A stretch of 64,000 nt of DNA from Halomonas caseinilytica. Its GTDB lineage: Bacteria; Pseudomonadota; Gammaproteobacteria; Pseudomonadales; Halomonadaceae. The translations under genes were made by a program, and so were the position numbers. Under the pieces are notes generated by a model. It was not told the origin of the DNA. It ran no database searches and worked only from the letters and a program-made list of their open reading frames with translations. The stretch's first letter is position 1. Every line of letters starts with the position of its first letter. The stretch is from NCBI RefSeq assembly GCF_001662305.1, contig NZ_BDEP01000004.1, forward strand, positions 62,001 through 126,000. Direction: 5' to 3'. Below, one piece after another: positions 56,413 to 64,000 of this stretch.

Positions 56413-57312
56413 TCAGTCTAAATCATAGCCGAGGCTCTTCAAGGCTCGGTCATCATCGGACCAGCCCCGCTTGACCTTGACCCAGAGGTTGAGCATGACC
56501 TTGGTGCCGACCAAGCGTTCCAGCTCGAGCCGGGCATCGCGCCCGATCTGCTTGATGCGCTCACCACGATCACCGATCAGGATCTTCTTCTGGCCCTGCC
56601 GCTCCACCATGATCAGTGCGCTGATGTGCGTGACGCGTCCTTCTTCTCGAAATTCCTCGATCTCGACGGTCATCTGATAGGGAAGCTCATCGCCGAGCTG
56701 CCGCATGATCTTCTCACGCACCAGCTCCGCCGCCAAAAAGCGCAGGCTGCGATCGGTGACCTGGTCATCGGGGAAATAGTGCACGCTCTCGGGCAGGTGC
56801 CTGGCGACCTCGGCCTCGAGTTCGGCCACGTTGGTGCCGTGCTTGGCGGCAACGGGCACGATGGCGGCGAAATGGCGACGCCCACGCACCTCGTCGAGCC
56901 AGGGCAGCAATGTCGACTTGTCGTTGAGCCGATCGACCTTGTTCACGGCCAGGATCACCGGCGCCTCGACCGTGGCCAGTCGCTCCAGAACCACCTGATC
57001 CTCGGCGGTCCAGCGGGTGCGATCAATGATGAAGATCACGCAGTCCACGTCACGCAGGGCCTGAGTGGCCGCCTGGTTCATGAAACGGTTGATCGCCTTG
57101 TTGCGATCCTTCTCGAGCAGATGAATGCCCGGCGTGTCGACATAGATGAACTGGGTGTCACCCTCGGTCTTGATCCCCATCACCTGATGGCGCGTCGTCT
57201 GCGGGCGCCGCGAGGTGATCGAGATCTTCTGACCGAGGATATGATTCATCAATGTCGACTTGCCGACATTCGGCCGACCGACGATGGCCACGAAACCACA
57301 GGTCTGGGTCAT
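56413..57312 (-). CDS. era: GTPase Era
   Basis: Era binds 16S rRNA and supports 30S assembly. The 299 residues have G1 [10 protein letters not shown]3 DTPGIH, G4 NKVD, and the C-terminal KH domain with [19 protein letters not shown]. The start overlaps the rnc stop (ATGA at 57309-57312), the classic rnc-era coupling. The N-terminus [15 protein letters not shown] agrees with this start. Confidence 0.97.
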   Translation of the reverse strand: MTQTCGFVAIVGRPNVGKSTLMNHILGQKISITSRRPQTTRHQVMGIKTEGDTQFIYVDTPGIHLLEKDRNKAINRFMNQAATQALRDVDCVIFIIDRTRWTAEDQVVLERLATVEAPVILAVNKVDRLNDKSTLLPWLDEVRGRRHFAAIVPVAAKHGTNVAELEAEVARHLPESVHYFPDDQVTDRSLRFLAAELVREKIMRQLGDELPYQMTVEIEEFREEGRVTHISALIMVERQGQKKILIGDRGERIKQIGRDARLELERLVGTKVMLNLWVKVKRGWSDDDRALKSLGYDLD

Positions 57313-57998
57313 GCTCGCGCTCCCTTTTTCTCGAGCTGCGTCAGGGCCTGTTCGGCGGCCTGCTGCTCGGCGTGTCGACGACTGGAGCCGATACCCAGGG
57401 TGTGCTCTTCGAGCATTTCCACATGGCATTCGACAGTGAAGGTCTGCGCATGGGCCTCGCCTTCCACGGAGATCACCTCATAACGCGGCAACGCGACCTG
57501 GCGGGATTGCAGGAACTCCTGCAGGCGAGTCTTGGGGTCCTTCTGGGTATCCTGGAGGTTGATGGTTTCCAGCCGCTCGGCAAACCAGGAGAGCACCCGG
57601 GTCCGCGCGGTATCCATGCCGGCATCCAGGTAAATGGCGCCGATCACCGCCTCCACGGCATCGGCCAGTATGGAATCGCGACGATGACCACCGCTTTTCA
57701 TTTCGCCCGACCCCAGACGCAGGCACTCGCCGAAATCCATTTCCCGGGCCAGCTCGGCCAGGGTCTGCCCCTTGACCAGTCGGGCACGCAGACGCGACAA
57801 CTGCCCTTCCCGCGCCTGAGGGAAACGCTGGAAGAGGTCCTCGGCGATGACGAAGTTGACGATGGAATCGCCGAGGAACTCCAGGCGTTCATTGTTGCGA
57901 CCACCATAACTGCGGTGGGTCATGGCCAGCTCAAGCAGCTCGGGCTGAGAAAAGCGGTGCCCGATGCGGCGGCTGAAAATATCGAGGGAATTGCTCAC
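57309..57998 (-). CDS. rnc: Ribonuclease III
   Basis: RNase III cleaves double-stranded RNA in rRNA maturation and mRNA control. The 229 residues comprise the catalytic domain with [15 protein letters not shown] near residue 40 and [18 protein letters not shown], and a C-terminal double-stranded RNA-binding domain beginning [11 protein letters not shown]. It is coupled to era and follows lepB by 43 bp. Confidence 0.97.
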   Translation of the reverse strand: MSNSLDIFSRRIGHRFSQPELLELAMTHRSYGGRNNERLEFLGDSIVNFVIAEDLFQRFPQAREGQLSRLRARLVKGQTLAELAREMDFGECLRLGSGEMKSGGHRRDSILADAVEAVIGAIYLDAGMDTARTRVLSWFAERLETINLQDTQKDPKTRLQEFLQSRQVALPRYEVISVEGEAHAQTFTVECHVEMLEEHTLGIGSSRRHAEQQAAEQALTQLEKKGARA

Positions 57999-58041
57999 GA
58001 AGCTCCTGCTATATCATGACAACGATGCCGTTCCCGGCATC

Positions 58042-58848
58042 TCAATGAATACCACGCACATCGGTAAAGCTCGGCAGACCACCATCCCAGTGCATCCACA
58101 CGGCGAAGGCCTTGCCCACGACGTTCTCCTCCGGGACGAACCCCCAGTAGCGGCTGTCGTTGGAGTGGTCGCGGTTGTCGCCCATGGCGAAGTAATGGCC
58201 TTCCGGCACTACGAGCTCACGCACCTGCGGTCCCGGATCACGAGGATTATTGTAGATATCATGCGCCACCTCGCCCAGTTGCTCTTCCAGCAGCAACTCA
58301 TCGGGCTCTCCGGGAGGGCCAGCTTCCAGCAGGCGCTTGGGCACCGGCTCGCCATTGACGTAGAGTTGCTTGTCCTCGTAGCGGATATGATCGCCCGGCA
58401 GGCCGATCACGCGCTTGATGAAGTTCACCGAGGGATCTTCCGGAAAGCGGAATACCATCACATCGCCACGCTCCGGCTCACCGAGATCGACGACCTTGGT
58501 ATTGGTCACCGGTAGCCGCAGTCCATAGGCAAACTTGTTGACGAGGATGAAATCCCCGACCTCCAGGGTCGGGCGCATCGACCCCGAAGGTATCTGGAAT
58601 GGCTCGACCAGAAAGCTGCGCAGCAGCAGAACCACCAGCAACACGGGAAAGAACGAGCGGGCATAATCTACCGGCCAGGGGTCCTTGAGCGCCTTCTCGC
58701 GCGCTGCCGGGTCGATGCCCTCGGTGGTGCCGGCCTCGGTGCTGGCGGTCAGTCGCGCGCGCCGCGCCGGACGCCACCAGATCAGGTCGAGCAGCCAGAT
58801 CAGCCCGGTGATCGCCACCGCCACCACCAGCAGAAGTGCAAAATCCAT
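58042..58848 (-). CDS. lepB: Signal peptidase I
   Basis: LepB removes signal peptides at the periplasmic face of the inner membrane. The 268 residues have two N-terminal membrane segments (about 3-20 and 65-82). The catalytic Ser is in QIPSGSMRPTL near residue 92, the general base Lys in VNFIKRVIGLPGD near residue 145, and the box-E motif MGDNRDHSNDSRYWG follows. It starts just after the lepA stop, and its ribosome binding site GGAAGGA lies directly after that stop. Confidence 0.96.
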   Translation of the reverse strand: MDFALLLVVAVAITGLIWLLDLIWWRPARRARLTASTEAGTTEGIDPAAREKALKDPWPVDYARSFFPVLLVVLLLRSFLVEPFQIPSGSMRPTLEVGDFILVNKFAYGLRLPVTNTKVVDLGEPERGDVMVFRFPEDPSVNFIKRVIGLPGDHIRYEDKQLYVNGEPVPKRLLEAGPPGEPDELLLEEQLGEVAHDIYNNPRDPGPQVRELVVPEGHYFAMGDNRDHSNDSRYWGFVPEENVVGKAFAVWMHWDGGLPSFTDVRGIH

Positions 58849-58863
58849 TGTCTTCGTCCTTCC

Positions 58864-60681
58864 CTAGTCGTTCACCTTGAGCACGGCGAGGAAGGCATCC
58901 TGGGGTATCTCGACCCGGCCGACCTGCTTCATGCGTTTCTTGCCCGCCTTCTGCTTCTCGAGCAGTTTCTTCTTGCGCGTCGTGTCGCCGCCGTAACACT
59001 TGGCGGTCACATTCTTGCGCAGCGCCTTGACGGTGGAACGCGCCACGATCTGGCCACCGATCGCGGCCTGGATGGCGACATCGAACATCTGGCGGGGAAT
59101 CAGTTCCTTCATCTTCTCGACCAGGGCCCGTCCTCGTGAGTGGGCATGGTCGCGATGAATGATCACCGCCAGGGCATCGACGCGGTCACCATTGATCAGC
59201 ACGTCCAGACGCGACAGATTGGCGGCTTCGAAGCGCTCGAAGTTGTATTCGAGCGAGGCATATCCCTTGGAGATGGACTTCAGGCGATCGAAGAAGTCCA
59301 TCACTACCTCGGACATGGGCAGCTCATAGGTCAACTGAATCTGGCTGCCCAGAAACAGCATGTCCAGTTGGGTGCCACGCCGTTGCTCGCATTCGGCGAT
59401 GACATTGCCGACGAAGTCCTGCGGTACCAGGATGCTGGCACGCACGACGGGCTCGCGCATTTCCTCCACATCCGCCATGTCGGGCAGCTTGGAAGGGTTG
59501 GAGACATAGCGCGTCTCGCCATTCTTCATGGCGAGCTCGTAGACCACGGTCGGTGCCGTGGTCAGCAAGTCCAGGTCATACTCGCGCTCGAGTCGTTCCT
59601 GGATGATCTCCATGTGCAGGGTCCCGAGGAAACCAACCCGGAAACCGAAGCCCATGGCATCGGAGTTTTCCGGCTCGTAATCCAGGGAGGCGTCGTTGAG
59701 CGCCAGCTTCTCCAGGGCGTCGCGGAAGTCCTCGTAATCATCGGAGCTGACCGGGAACATACCGGCGTAGACCTGGGGCTTGACCTTCTGGAAGCCCGGC
59801 AGCCGCTTCACGTCCGGTGTCTTGGTATGGATGATGGTGTCGCCTACCGGGGCGCCATGGATGTCCTTGATGCCGGCGACCACGAAGCCCACTTCGCCGG
59901 CACGCAGCACATCGGTCTGGCGACGCTGCGGCGTGAAGATGCCGACCTCGGAAGCCTGCCAGTCACGCCCGGTCGAGCTGATGCGAATCTTGTCGCCCTT
60001 CTTCAGGGTGCCGTCGAAGATGCGCACCAGCGACACCACCCCCAGGTAGTTATCGAACCAGGAATCGATGATCAGCGCTTGCAGAGGCTTTTCGGGATCG
60101 CCCTTGGGCGGCGGAATGTCACGCACCAAGCGCTCCAGAAGCTCATTGATGCCCAGGCCGCTCTTGGCGGACACCTGGCAGGCATCGGTGGCGTCCAGGC
60201 CGATGATCTCCTCGATCTCCTCGCCCACCTTGGCCGGATCGGCCTGGGGCAGGTCCATCTTGTTGAGCACCGGCAGAACCTCGAGCCCCTGCTCGATGGC
60301 CGTGTAGCAGTTGGCCACCGACTGCGCCTCGACCCCCTGGGCAGCATCCACTACCAGCAGGGCGCCCTCGCAGGCATACAGCGAACGCGACACTTCATAG
60401 GAGAAATCGACGTGCCCGGGCGTATCGATGAAATTGAGCTGGTAGACGTTGCCATCCTGAGCGTGATAATCGAGCGTCACCGACTGCGCCTTGATGGTGA
60501 TGCCCCGTTCACGCTCGAGATCCATCGAATCGAGAACCTGTTCCTTGAGCTCGCGTTCGGTGAGGCCGCCGCAGGTCTGGATCAGACGATCGGCCAGGGT
60601 CGACTTGCCGTGGTCGATGTGGGCAATGATCGAAAAGTTTCGTATCCCGTTGATTATCTTGCGATTATCAGTGTCTGTCAT
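58864..60681 (-). CDS. lepA: Elongation factor 4 (LepA)
   Basis: LepA is a ribosomal GTPase that back-translocates or aids ribosome biogenesis. The 605 residues show G1 [10 protein letters not shown]3 DTPGHVDF, G4 NKMD, and the LepA-specific C-terminal domain with [30 protein letters not shown]. It leads the lepA-lepB-rnc-era unit. A minus-strand -10 TACAAT lies about 90 bp upstream at 60772-60767. Confidence 0.97.
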   Translation of the reverse strand: MTDTDNRKIINGIRNFSIIAHIDHGKSTLADRLIQTCGGLTERELKEQVLDSMDLERERGITIKAQSVTLDYHAQDGNVYQLNFIDTPGHVDFSYEVSRSLYACEGALLVVDAAQGVEAQSVANCYTAIEQGLEVLPVLNKMDLPQADPAKVGEEIEEIIGLDATDACQVSAKSGLGINELLERLVRDIPPPKGDPEKPLQALIIDSWFDNYLGVVSLVRIFDGTLKKGDKIRISSTGRDWQASEVGIFTPQRRQTDVLRAGEVGFVVAGIKDIHGAPVGDTIIHTKTPDVKRLPGFQKVKPQVYAGMFPVSSDDYEDFRDALEKLALNDASLDYEPENSDAMGFGFRVGFLGTLHMEIIQERLEREYDLDLLTTAPTVVYELAMKNGETRYVSNPSKLPDMADVEEMREPVVRASILVPQDFVGNVIAECEQRRGTQLDMLFLGSQIQLTYELPMSEVVMDFFDRLKSISKGYASLEYNFERFEAANLSRLDVLINGDRVDALAVIIHRDHAHSRGRALVEKMKELIPRQMFDVAIQAAIGGQIVARSTVKALRKNVTAKCYGGDTTRKKKLLEKQKAGKKRMKQVGRVEIPQDAFLAVLKVND

Positions 60682-60766
60682 TCAATAAGGTCCGCTTCGT
60701 GTACGCGCTCCGTACAGGCTTGGCCAGTGCCGCCGTTCGAGCGAGCGCGGCGAGAAAGATGCGCGC

Positions 60767-60772
60767 ATTGTA
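60767..60772 (-). promoter_or_regulatory. Candidate -10 of the lepA operon
   Basis: TACAAT on the minus strand, 86 bp before the lepA ATG. The -35 region coincides with the edge of a 17-bp-stem hairpin, and no good -35 hexamer is seen there. Confidence 0.4.
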
Positions 60773-60792
60773 GCGGCATGCGCCTGACAGAT

Positions 60793-60828
60793 ACAGCGAC
60801 CCGACGGCCTTGGCCGTCGGGTCGCTGT
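60793..60828 (-). terminator. 17-bp perfect stem-loop between mucD and lepA
   Basis: Positions 60793-60809 pair perfectly with 60812-60828 around TT (arms start ACAGCGACCCGACGGCC). It starts 29 bp after the mucD stop. It is followed by ATCTGT on the minus strand rather than a U-tract, so termination is likely but not canonical. Confidence 0.6.
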
Positions 60829-60857
60829 TCAGGATTGGTCATGGAGCGAAGGTTTCA

Positions 60858-62294
60858 TCACTCCTGCGCCAGCCGCAGGGCCACGTAGTAGGAATGGCCG
60901 TTACGATACAGACGCACCGGTACCGAGCGATCCTCGGGCAGTTCACCGATCAGTTCCCGGAGCTGCTCCGGGCTCTCCACTGCATGTTCACCGATGCTGA
61001 CCAGGATATCGCCGGCCCGAATTCCCGCCTCGGCGGCAATGCCCGTGGGATCGACCTCGACCACGCGCACGCCATGGTCGATAGCCTGGTCGTGCTGGCC
61101 ACTCTCCAGCGGCCGGACGACGATCCCCAGGCGCGCCGGCGACGCATCCCCATCCTGTCCGCTGCCGTTCTGCTGGGCATCCGGCCAGTCACCGACGGAC
61201 ACGGTCACGGTCTGGTGTTCGCCATTGCGCAGCACTTCGAGATCGACATCCTCTCCTGGTGCCACGCGACCGATCAGGCGCGGCAGGGTGCTGGAGCGAT
61301 CCACGGCCTGGCCATCCACTTCGAGGATGACATCGCCGGCCTTCAGCCCATCCCGCGCGGCCGGCCCCTCGGGATCGAGATCGGCGATCAGCGCGCCCTG
61401 GGGCTTATCCATGCCGAAGGAATCGGCCAGATCACGGGACACCGGCTGGATCATCACGCCGAGCCATCCCCGGCTCACCGAGCCGTCGTTACGCAGTTGA
61501 TCCGCCACATCCATCGCCACATCGATCGGAATGGCGAAGGAAAGGCCCATGTAGCCACCGCTGCGGGTGAATATCTGCGAATTGATGCCGATCACCTCGC
61601 CATCCAGGTTGAACAGCGGCCCGCCGGAGTTGCCCGGGTTGATCGCTACGTCCGTCTGGATGAAGGGGACATAGACATCCCGCGGCAGCGTCCGGTTGAT
61701 GGCACTGATGATCCCGGAGGTCACTGAATGATCCAGGCCGAAGGGCGAGCCGATGGCGGCAACCCACTGCCCCACTTTCAGATCCTCGGACTTGCCGAGG
61801 GTCAGTGTCGGCAGGTTGTCGGCATCGACCTTGAGCACGGCAACGTCGGTCTTGGTATCGGCGCCAACCAGTTCGGCCTTGAGTTCGCGGCTATCGTTGA
61901 GGCGCACGAGGATCTCATCGGCTCCCTTGACCACATGGGCATTGGTCATGATGTAGCCATCCTCGCTGATGATGAAGCCCGAGCCCAGCGAACGACGCTC
62001 TTCACTGTGGCCATGGGCCCCGGGCGGCATCGGCATCCCTTCGCCAAAACGCTCACCGAAGCGTTCACCGAAAAAGTGCCTGAAGATCTCTGGCAGTTCC
62101 TGACCGCCAAACTGGTCGAACGGCATGCTGCGGGTTTCCACCTCACGCGAGGTGGAGATGTTGACGACCGCCGGGGCAGCGTCTTCCACCAGGCCGGTGA
62201 AGTCCGGCAACTCCTGCGCCATGGCGGACTGGCTGGCGAGCACCGCCAGGCTGAGAAGCATCCACAGGGCTAGGTGTCGCGTCATGCGTGTCAT
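60858..62294 (-). CDS. mucD: DegP-family periplasmic serine protease MucD
   Basis: MucD is a HtrA/DegP-type protease and chaperone of the periplasm that, in Pseudomonas, restrains the AlgU response. The 478 residues have a signal peptide (cleavage near SAMAQ), the triad His in MTNAHVV (about 118), Asp in TDVAVLKV, and Ser in GNSGGPLF (about 220). Two PDZ domains follow (RGWLGVMIQPV and LGIVVRPLESG). CAGGAG precedes ATG 62294. mucC is absent between mucB and mucD; a 157-bp gap takes its place. Confidence 0.95.
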   Translation of the reverse strand: MTRMTRHLALWMLLSLAVLASQSAMAQELPDFTGLVEDAAPAVVNISTSREVETRSMPFDQFGGQELPEIFRHFFGERFGERFGEGMPMPPGAHGHSEERRSLGSGFIISEDGYIMTNAHVVKGADEILVRLNDSRELKAELVGADTKTDVAVLKVDADNLPTLTLGKSEDLKVGQWVAAIGSPFGLDHSVTSGIISAINRTLPRDVYVPFIQTDVAINPGNSGGPLFNLDGEVIGINSQIFTRSGGYMGLSFAIPIDVAMDVADQLRNDGSVSRGWLGVMIQPVSRDLADSFGMDKPQGALIADLDPEGPAARDGLKAGDVILEVDGQAVDRSSTLPRLIGRVAPGEDVDLEVLRNGEHQTVTVSVGDWPDAQQNGSGQDGDASPARLGIVVRPLESGQHDQAIDHGVRVVEVDPTGIAAEAGIRAGDILVSIGEHAVESPEQLRELIGELPEDRSVPVRLYRNGHSYYVALRLAQE

Positions 62295-62451
62295 GAAAGA
62301 CTCCTGTGACAGGGTTGGGTTGGATGAGGATCTTGCATTCCTCTAAACCACAGTGGTGCGAAAAGGTTCAGAAGCCTGAGATATTCCCGGGGAACACGGA
62401 TACATGGCTGTCAGCTCGGTCGACGACGCCTGCATCAGAAGACATGTCGGG

Positions 62452-63471
62452 TCACGGGGAAGAAGCGCTATCCGAGGAAGACGCAGCAGTGCTCTGCCCT
62501 CCGTGCCACTCGATGGACTCGGCCACTCGCTTCAGGACAGCAGGTGGCAGCTCGCCCATGACCACCACCTGGCGCGGGCGCCCACCCAGCTCGCTGTGCC
62601 GCACGGCTGCATGGGATACGCCAAGGCGATGCACGCCGGGCTTGAGCAGCTTCTGCCCGGACACGACCTCGACGAACAAGCTGAGAGTGGCAAGCCCATC
62701 GCCGTAGATCCGTTGCTCCACACCGGGGCGCGAACTCTCGGATGTCCCGGCAGCCTGCAACGCGAAACCGTCAGGCAACCAGCCAGGACGCCAGGCGCGC
62801 TCGTCCTGGTCGACGTCCCGTGACAGCCGTTCGATCCCCCCTTGATACAATCGGGGATTACGCAACTCGGTAATCTGGAAGGTTTCGACGGCACGACCGC
62901 GCTCGTCGAGCAGGACTTGCTTGAGCGGCAAGGCCGTGGTCGCATCCAGCCACAGGTGGCGCCCGTAACGCTGGTCATCCAGCGGCTCGATCTCGAGACG
63001 GACCGCGTGTCGACTGGCGATGCGCGACTCGCCGGCCAGGCGAAGACGATAGAAGTCCTCGAGATGCCTGGTCCTGGCACCGAGACGCTCCGGGCTCCCT
63101 TCGCCACCGAGACCACCGAGCCGAGCGGCGCCGCCGCGTCGCTCATGGACCGCCGGAGGGCCATCCAGAAAACGGGCCACCTCGCGCTCGACACCATCCT
63201 CGATGTCGTGGGACAGCGCCAGTGTCCGGACGCCATCGACACCGATGCGTACCGCACTGGCCTGAAAGGCATAACAATGACTCGCCCAGCGACTGCGGAC
63301 GAACCAGGCCTCGGCCGAACTCGGCGTCTCTTGCTCGTCAAGGGCGACGCAATCGAGGGCCTCGCTGGCAGATGCTGTCGTCGACGCCTCCCGGGCCATC
63401 GCCGGTAAGGCAACACAACCTGCCAGCAGGACACAGGCAATGCGGCCCGAGCGTTTCCGCCGATGCCACAT
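62452..63471 (-). CDS. mucB: Periplasmic sigma-E regulator MucB/RseB
   Basis: MucB/RseB binds the anti-sigma factor MucA in the periplasm and senses misfolded lipoproteins or LPS. The 339 residues have a signal peptide (cleavage near AMARE). An N-terminal domain follows, visible in CYAFQASAVRIGVDGVRTLALSHDIEDGVEREVARFLDG. The C-terminal MucB/RseB domain has YGRHLWLDATTALPLKQVLLDERG and WLPDGFAL. The N-terminal domain is more divergent than usual. The ATG shares one base with the mucA stop. Confidence 0.85.
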   Translation of the reverse strand: MWHRRKRSGRIACVLLAGCVALPAMAREASTTASASEALDCVALDEQETPSSAEAWFVRSRWASHCYAFQASAVRIGVDGVRTLALSHDIEDGVEREVARFLDGPPAVHERRGGAARLGGLGGEGSPERLGARTRHLEDFYRLRLAGESRIASRHAVRLEIEPLDDQRYGRHLWLDATTALPLKQVLLDERGRAVETFQITELRNPRLYQGGIERLSRDVDQDERAWRPGWLPDGFALQAAGTSESSRPGVEQRIYGDGLATLSLFVEVVSGQKLLKPGVHRLGVSHAAVRHSELGGRPRQVVVMGELPPAVLKRVAESIEWHGGQSTAASSSDSASSP

Positions 63472-64000
63472 CAACGTTGCCCCAGCGGCTCGCTTCCGGT
63501 GGAACGCAGCAGCGGCATCCAGACATCGGCGCCATTGGCGGCGGCACCCTCGGCATGCCGGTTCAGGTAGGACTGCAGCAAGCGGGCCTGTTGTTGATCC
63601 ATGCTCATCGACTGCCGCTGGCTCGGTGACATCATCATCGGATAGGCATCAGCGCCCACAGTCATCAGGCCGCTGTTGCCCGAAGACGACTGGAACATCG
63701 GCAAGTCGGCCAGCGAGGGGCCCTGACTCGCCCGCATCGCGCCACTGTTGGCGGACGATGCAGCCGGGGCAGCAACGTTGGTCGCCATGGCACCGCCGGA
63801 ACCGGAAACACCGACAGAGGCCGGGGCATCGGCACTGGACGCCAGCGACGACGCCTCATCCCCCTGGAGCGGCGAGGCTCCGTTGTAGAACTGCACCCCG
63901 GTGATGACCATCAGCGATACCGCAGCGGCAACACCAGCGCTGCGCGCCAGCGGCAGGGAACGCCGCCCCTGGGACGCCGATTCGGCGAGCGGCAACGGCT
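63471..64000 (-). CDS. mucA: Anti-sigma factor MucA/RseA (cut by the right edge)
   Basis: The frame enters from the right edge and stops at TGA 63471-63473. The visible part has one membrane segment (RSAGVAAAVSLMVITGVQFY) followed by a long low-complexity Ser/Ala/Gly periplasmic region and a C-terminal end with QQQARLLQSYLNRHAEGAA, the MucB-contact region of this family. The cytoplasmic sigma-binding domain lies beyond the window. Position before mucB-mucD supports MucA; algU should be the next gene outside. Confidence 0.85.
   Translation of the reverse strand, partial: PLPLAESASQGRRSLPLARSAGVAAAVSLMVITGVQFYNGASPLQGDEASSLASSADAPASVGVSGSGGAMATNVAAPAASSANSGAMRASQGPSLADLPMFQSSSGNSGLMTVGADAYPMMMSPSQRQSMSMDQQQARLLQSYLNRHAEGAAANGADVWMPLLRSTGSEPLGQR

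Overview
The window is a high-GC gammaproteobacterial chromosome segment. Its gene order points to the Halomonadaceae (Halomonas or Chromohalobacter type). A gacS/barA-type hybrid kinase stands divergent to cysM-rlmD-relA-mazG, there is an NhaD-type Na+/H+ antiporter, and an algU-type mucA-mucB-mucD cluster abuts lepA-lepB-rnc-era-recO-pdxJ-acpS. The genus is inferred from synteny and protein character; no rRNA or tRNA gene is present to confirm it.

Positions 1-19,700 hold small transcription units. These are a DadA-like flavoprotein and a TerB-domain protein, then a TetR gene divergent from an SDR plus NTF2-like pair across a strong palindromic operator. Next come a GlcD-like flavoprotein with a HisC-like aminotransferase, ugd, a YbaK-type deacylase, a methyltransferase with a DUF523/DUF1722 protein, chaN, an AraC-carboxymuconolactone-decarboxylase-like pair, nhaD, a GFA protein, a YadG/YadH-type ABC exporter, an unknown membrane protein and yejK.

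Positions 19,700-30,300 are accessory in character. A MITE-like element of about 258 bp ends inside the stop codon of a LysE-family gene. A 489-bp gene-free region carries terminators on both strands, a possible small RNA or micro-ORF, and an operator-like palindrome. Then follow a GarR-like dehydrogenase, a MoxR ATPase with a CoxE-like VWA partner, satD with a DUF3307 gene behind an AT-rich promoter with repeated GGYTATA boxes, a lipoprotein amidase, and an XRE-cupin regulator divergent from benE. The regulator/benE gap contains two operator-like boxes and a second short repeat element. A GNAT-nitrilase pair closes the region.

Positions 30,300-43,300 contain proS, a PhnA-type zinc-ribbon protein, an AT-richer alpha/beta hydrolase islet enclosed by two strong terminators, slyD, rfaH, an AmpG-like permease, a SEC-C/TPR protein, an ABC1-family kinase, topB-panE and an outer-membrane barrel protein. 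The barrel gene runs into a heptanucleotide tandem array.

Positions 43,300-64,000 are conserved housekeeping. They comprise ppc, mazG, relA, rlmD and cysM on the minus strand, barA on the plus strand, then acpS, pdxJ, recO, era, rnc, lepB, lepA, mucD, mucB and a mucA gene cut by the right edge. Translationally coupled ATGA overlaps recur (relA/mazG/ppc, rnc/era, pdxJ/acpS), which points to tightly packed operons. These operons cover stringent response, nucleotide sanitation, ribosome and RNA processing, and envelope stress. I saw no phage, CRISPR array, complete insertion sequence or clearly novel multigene system. The best candidates for undescribed biology are the satD-DUF3307 promoter, the 20.6-21.1 kb non-coding region and the short repeat elements.
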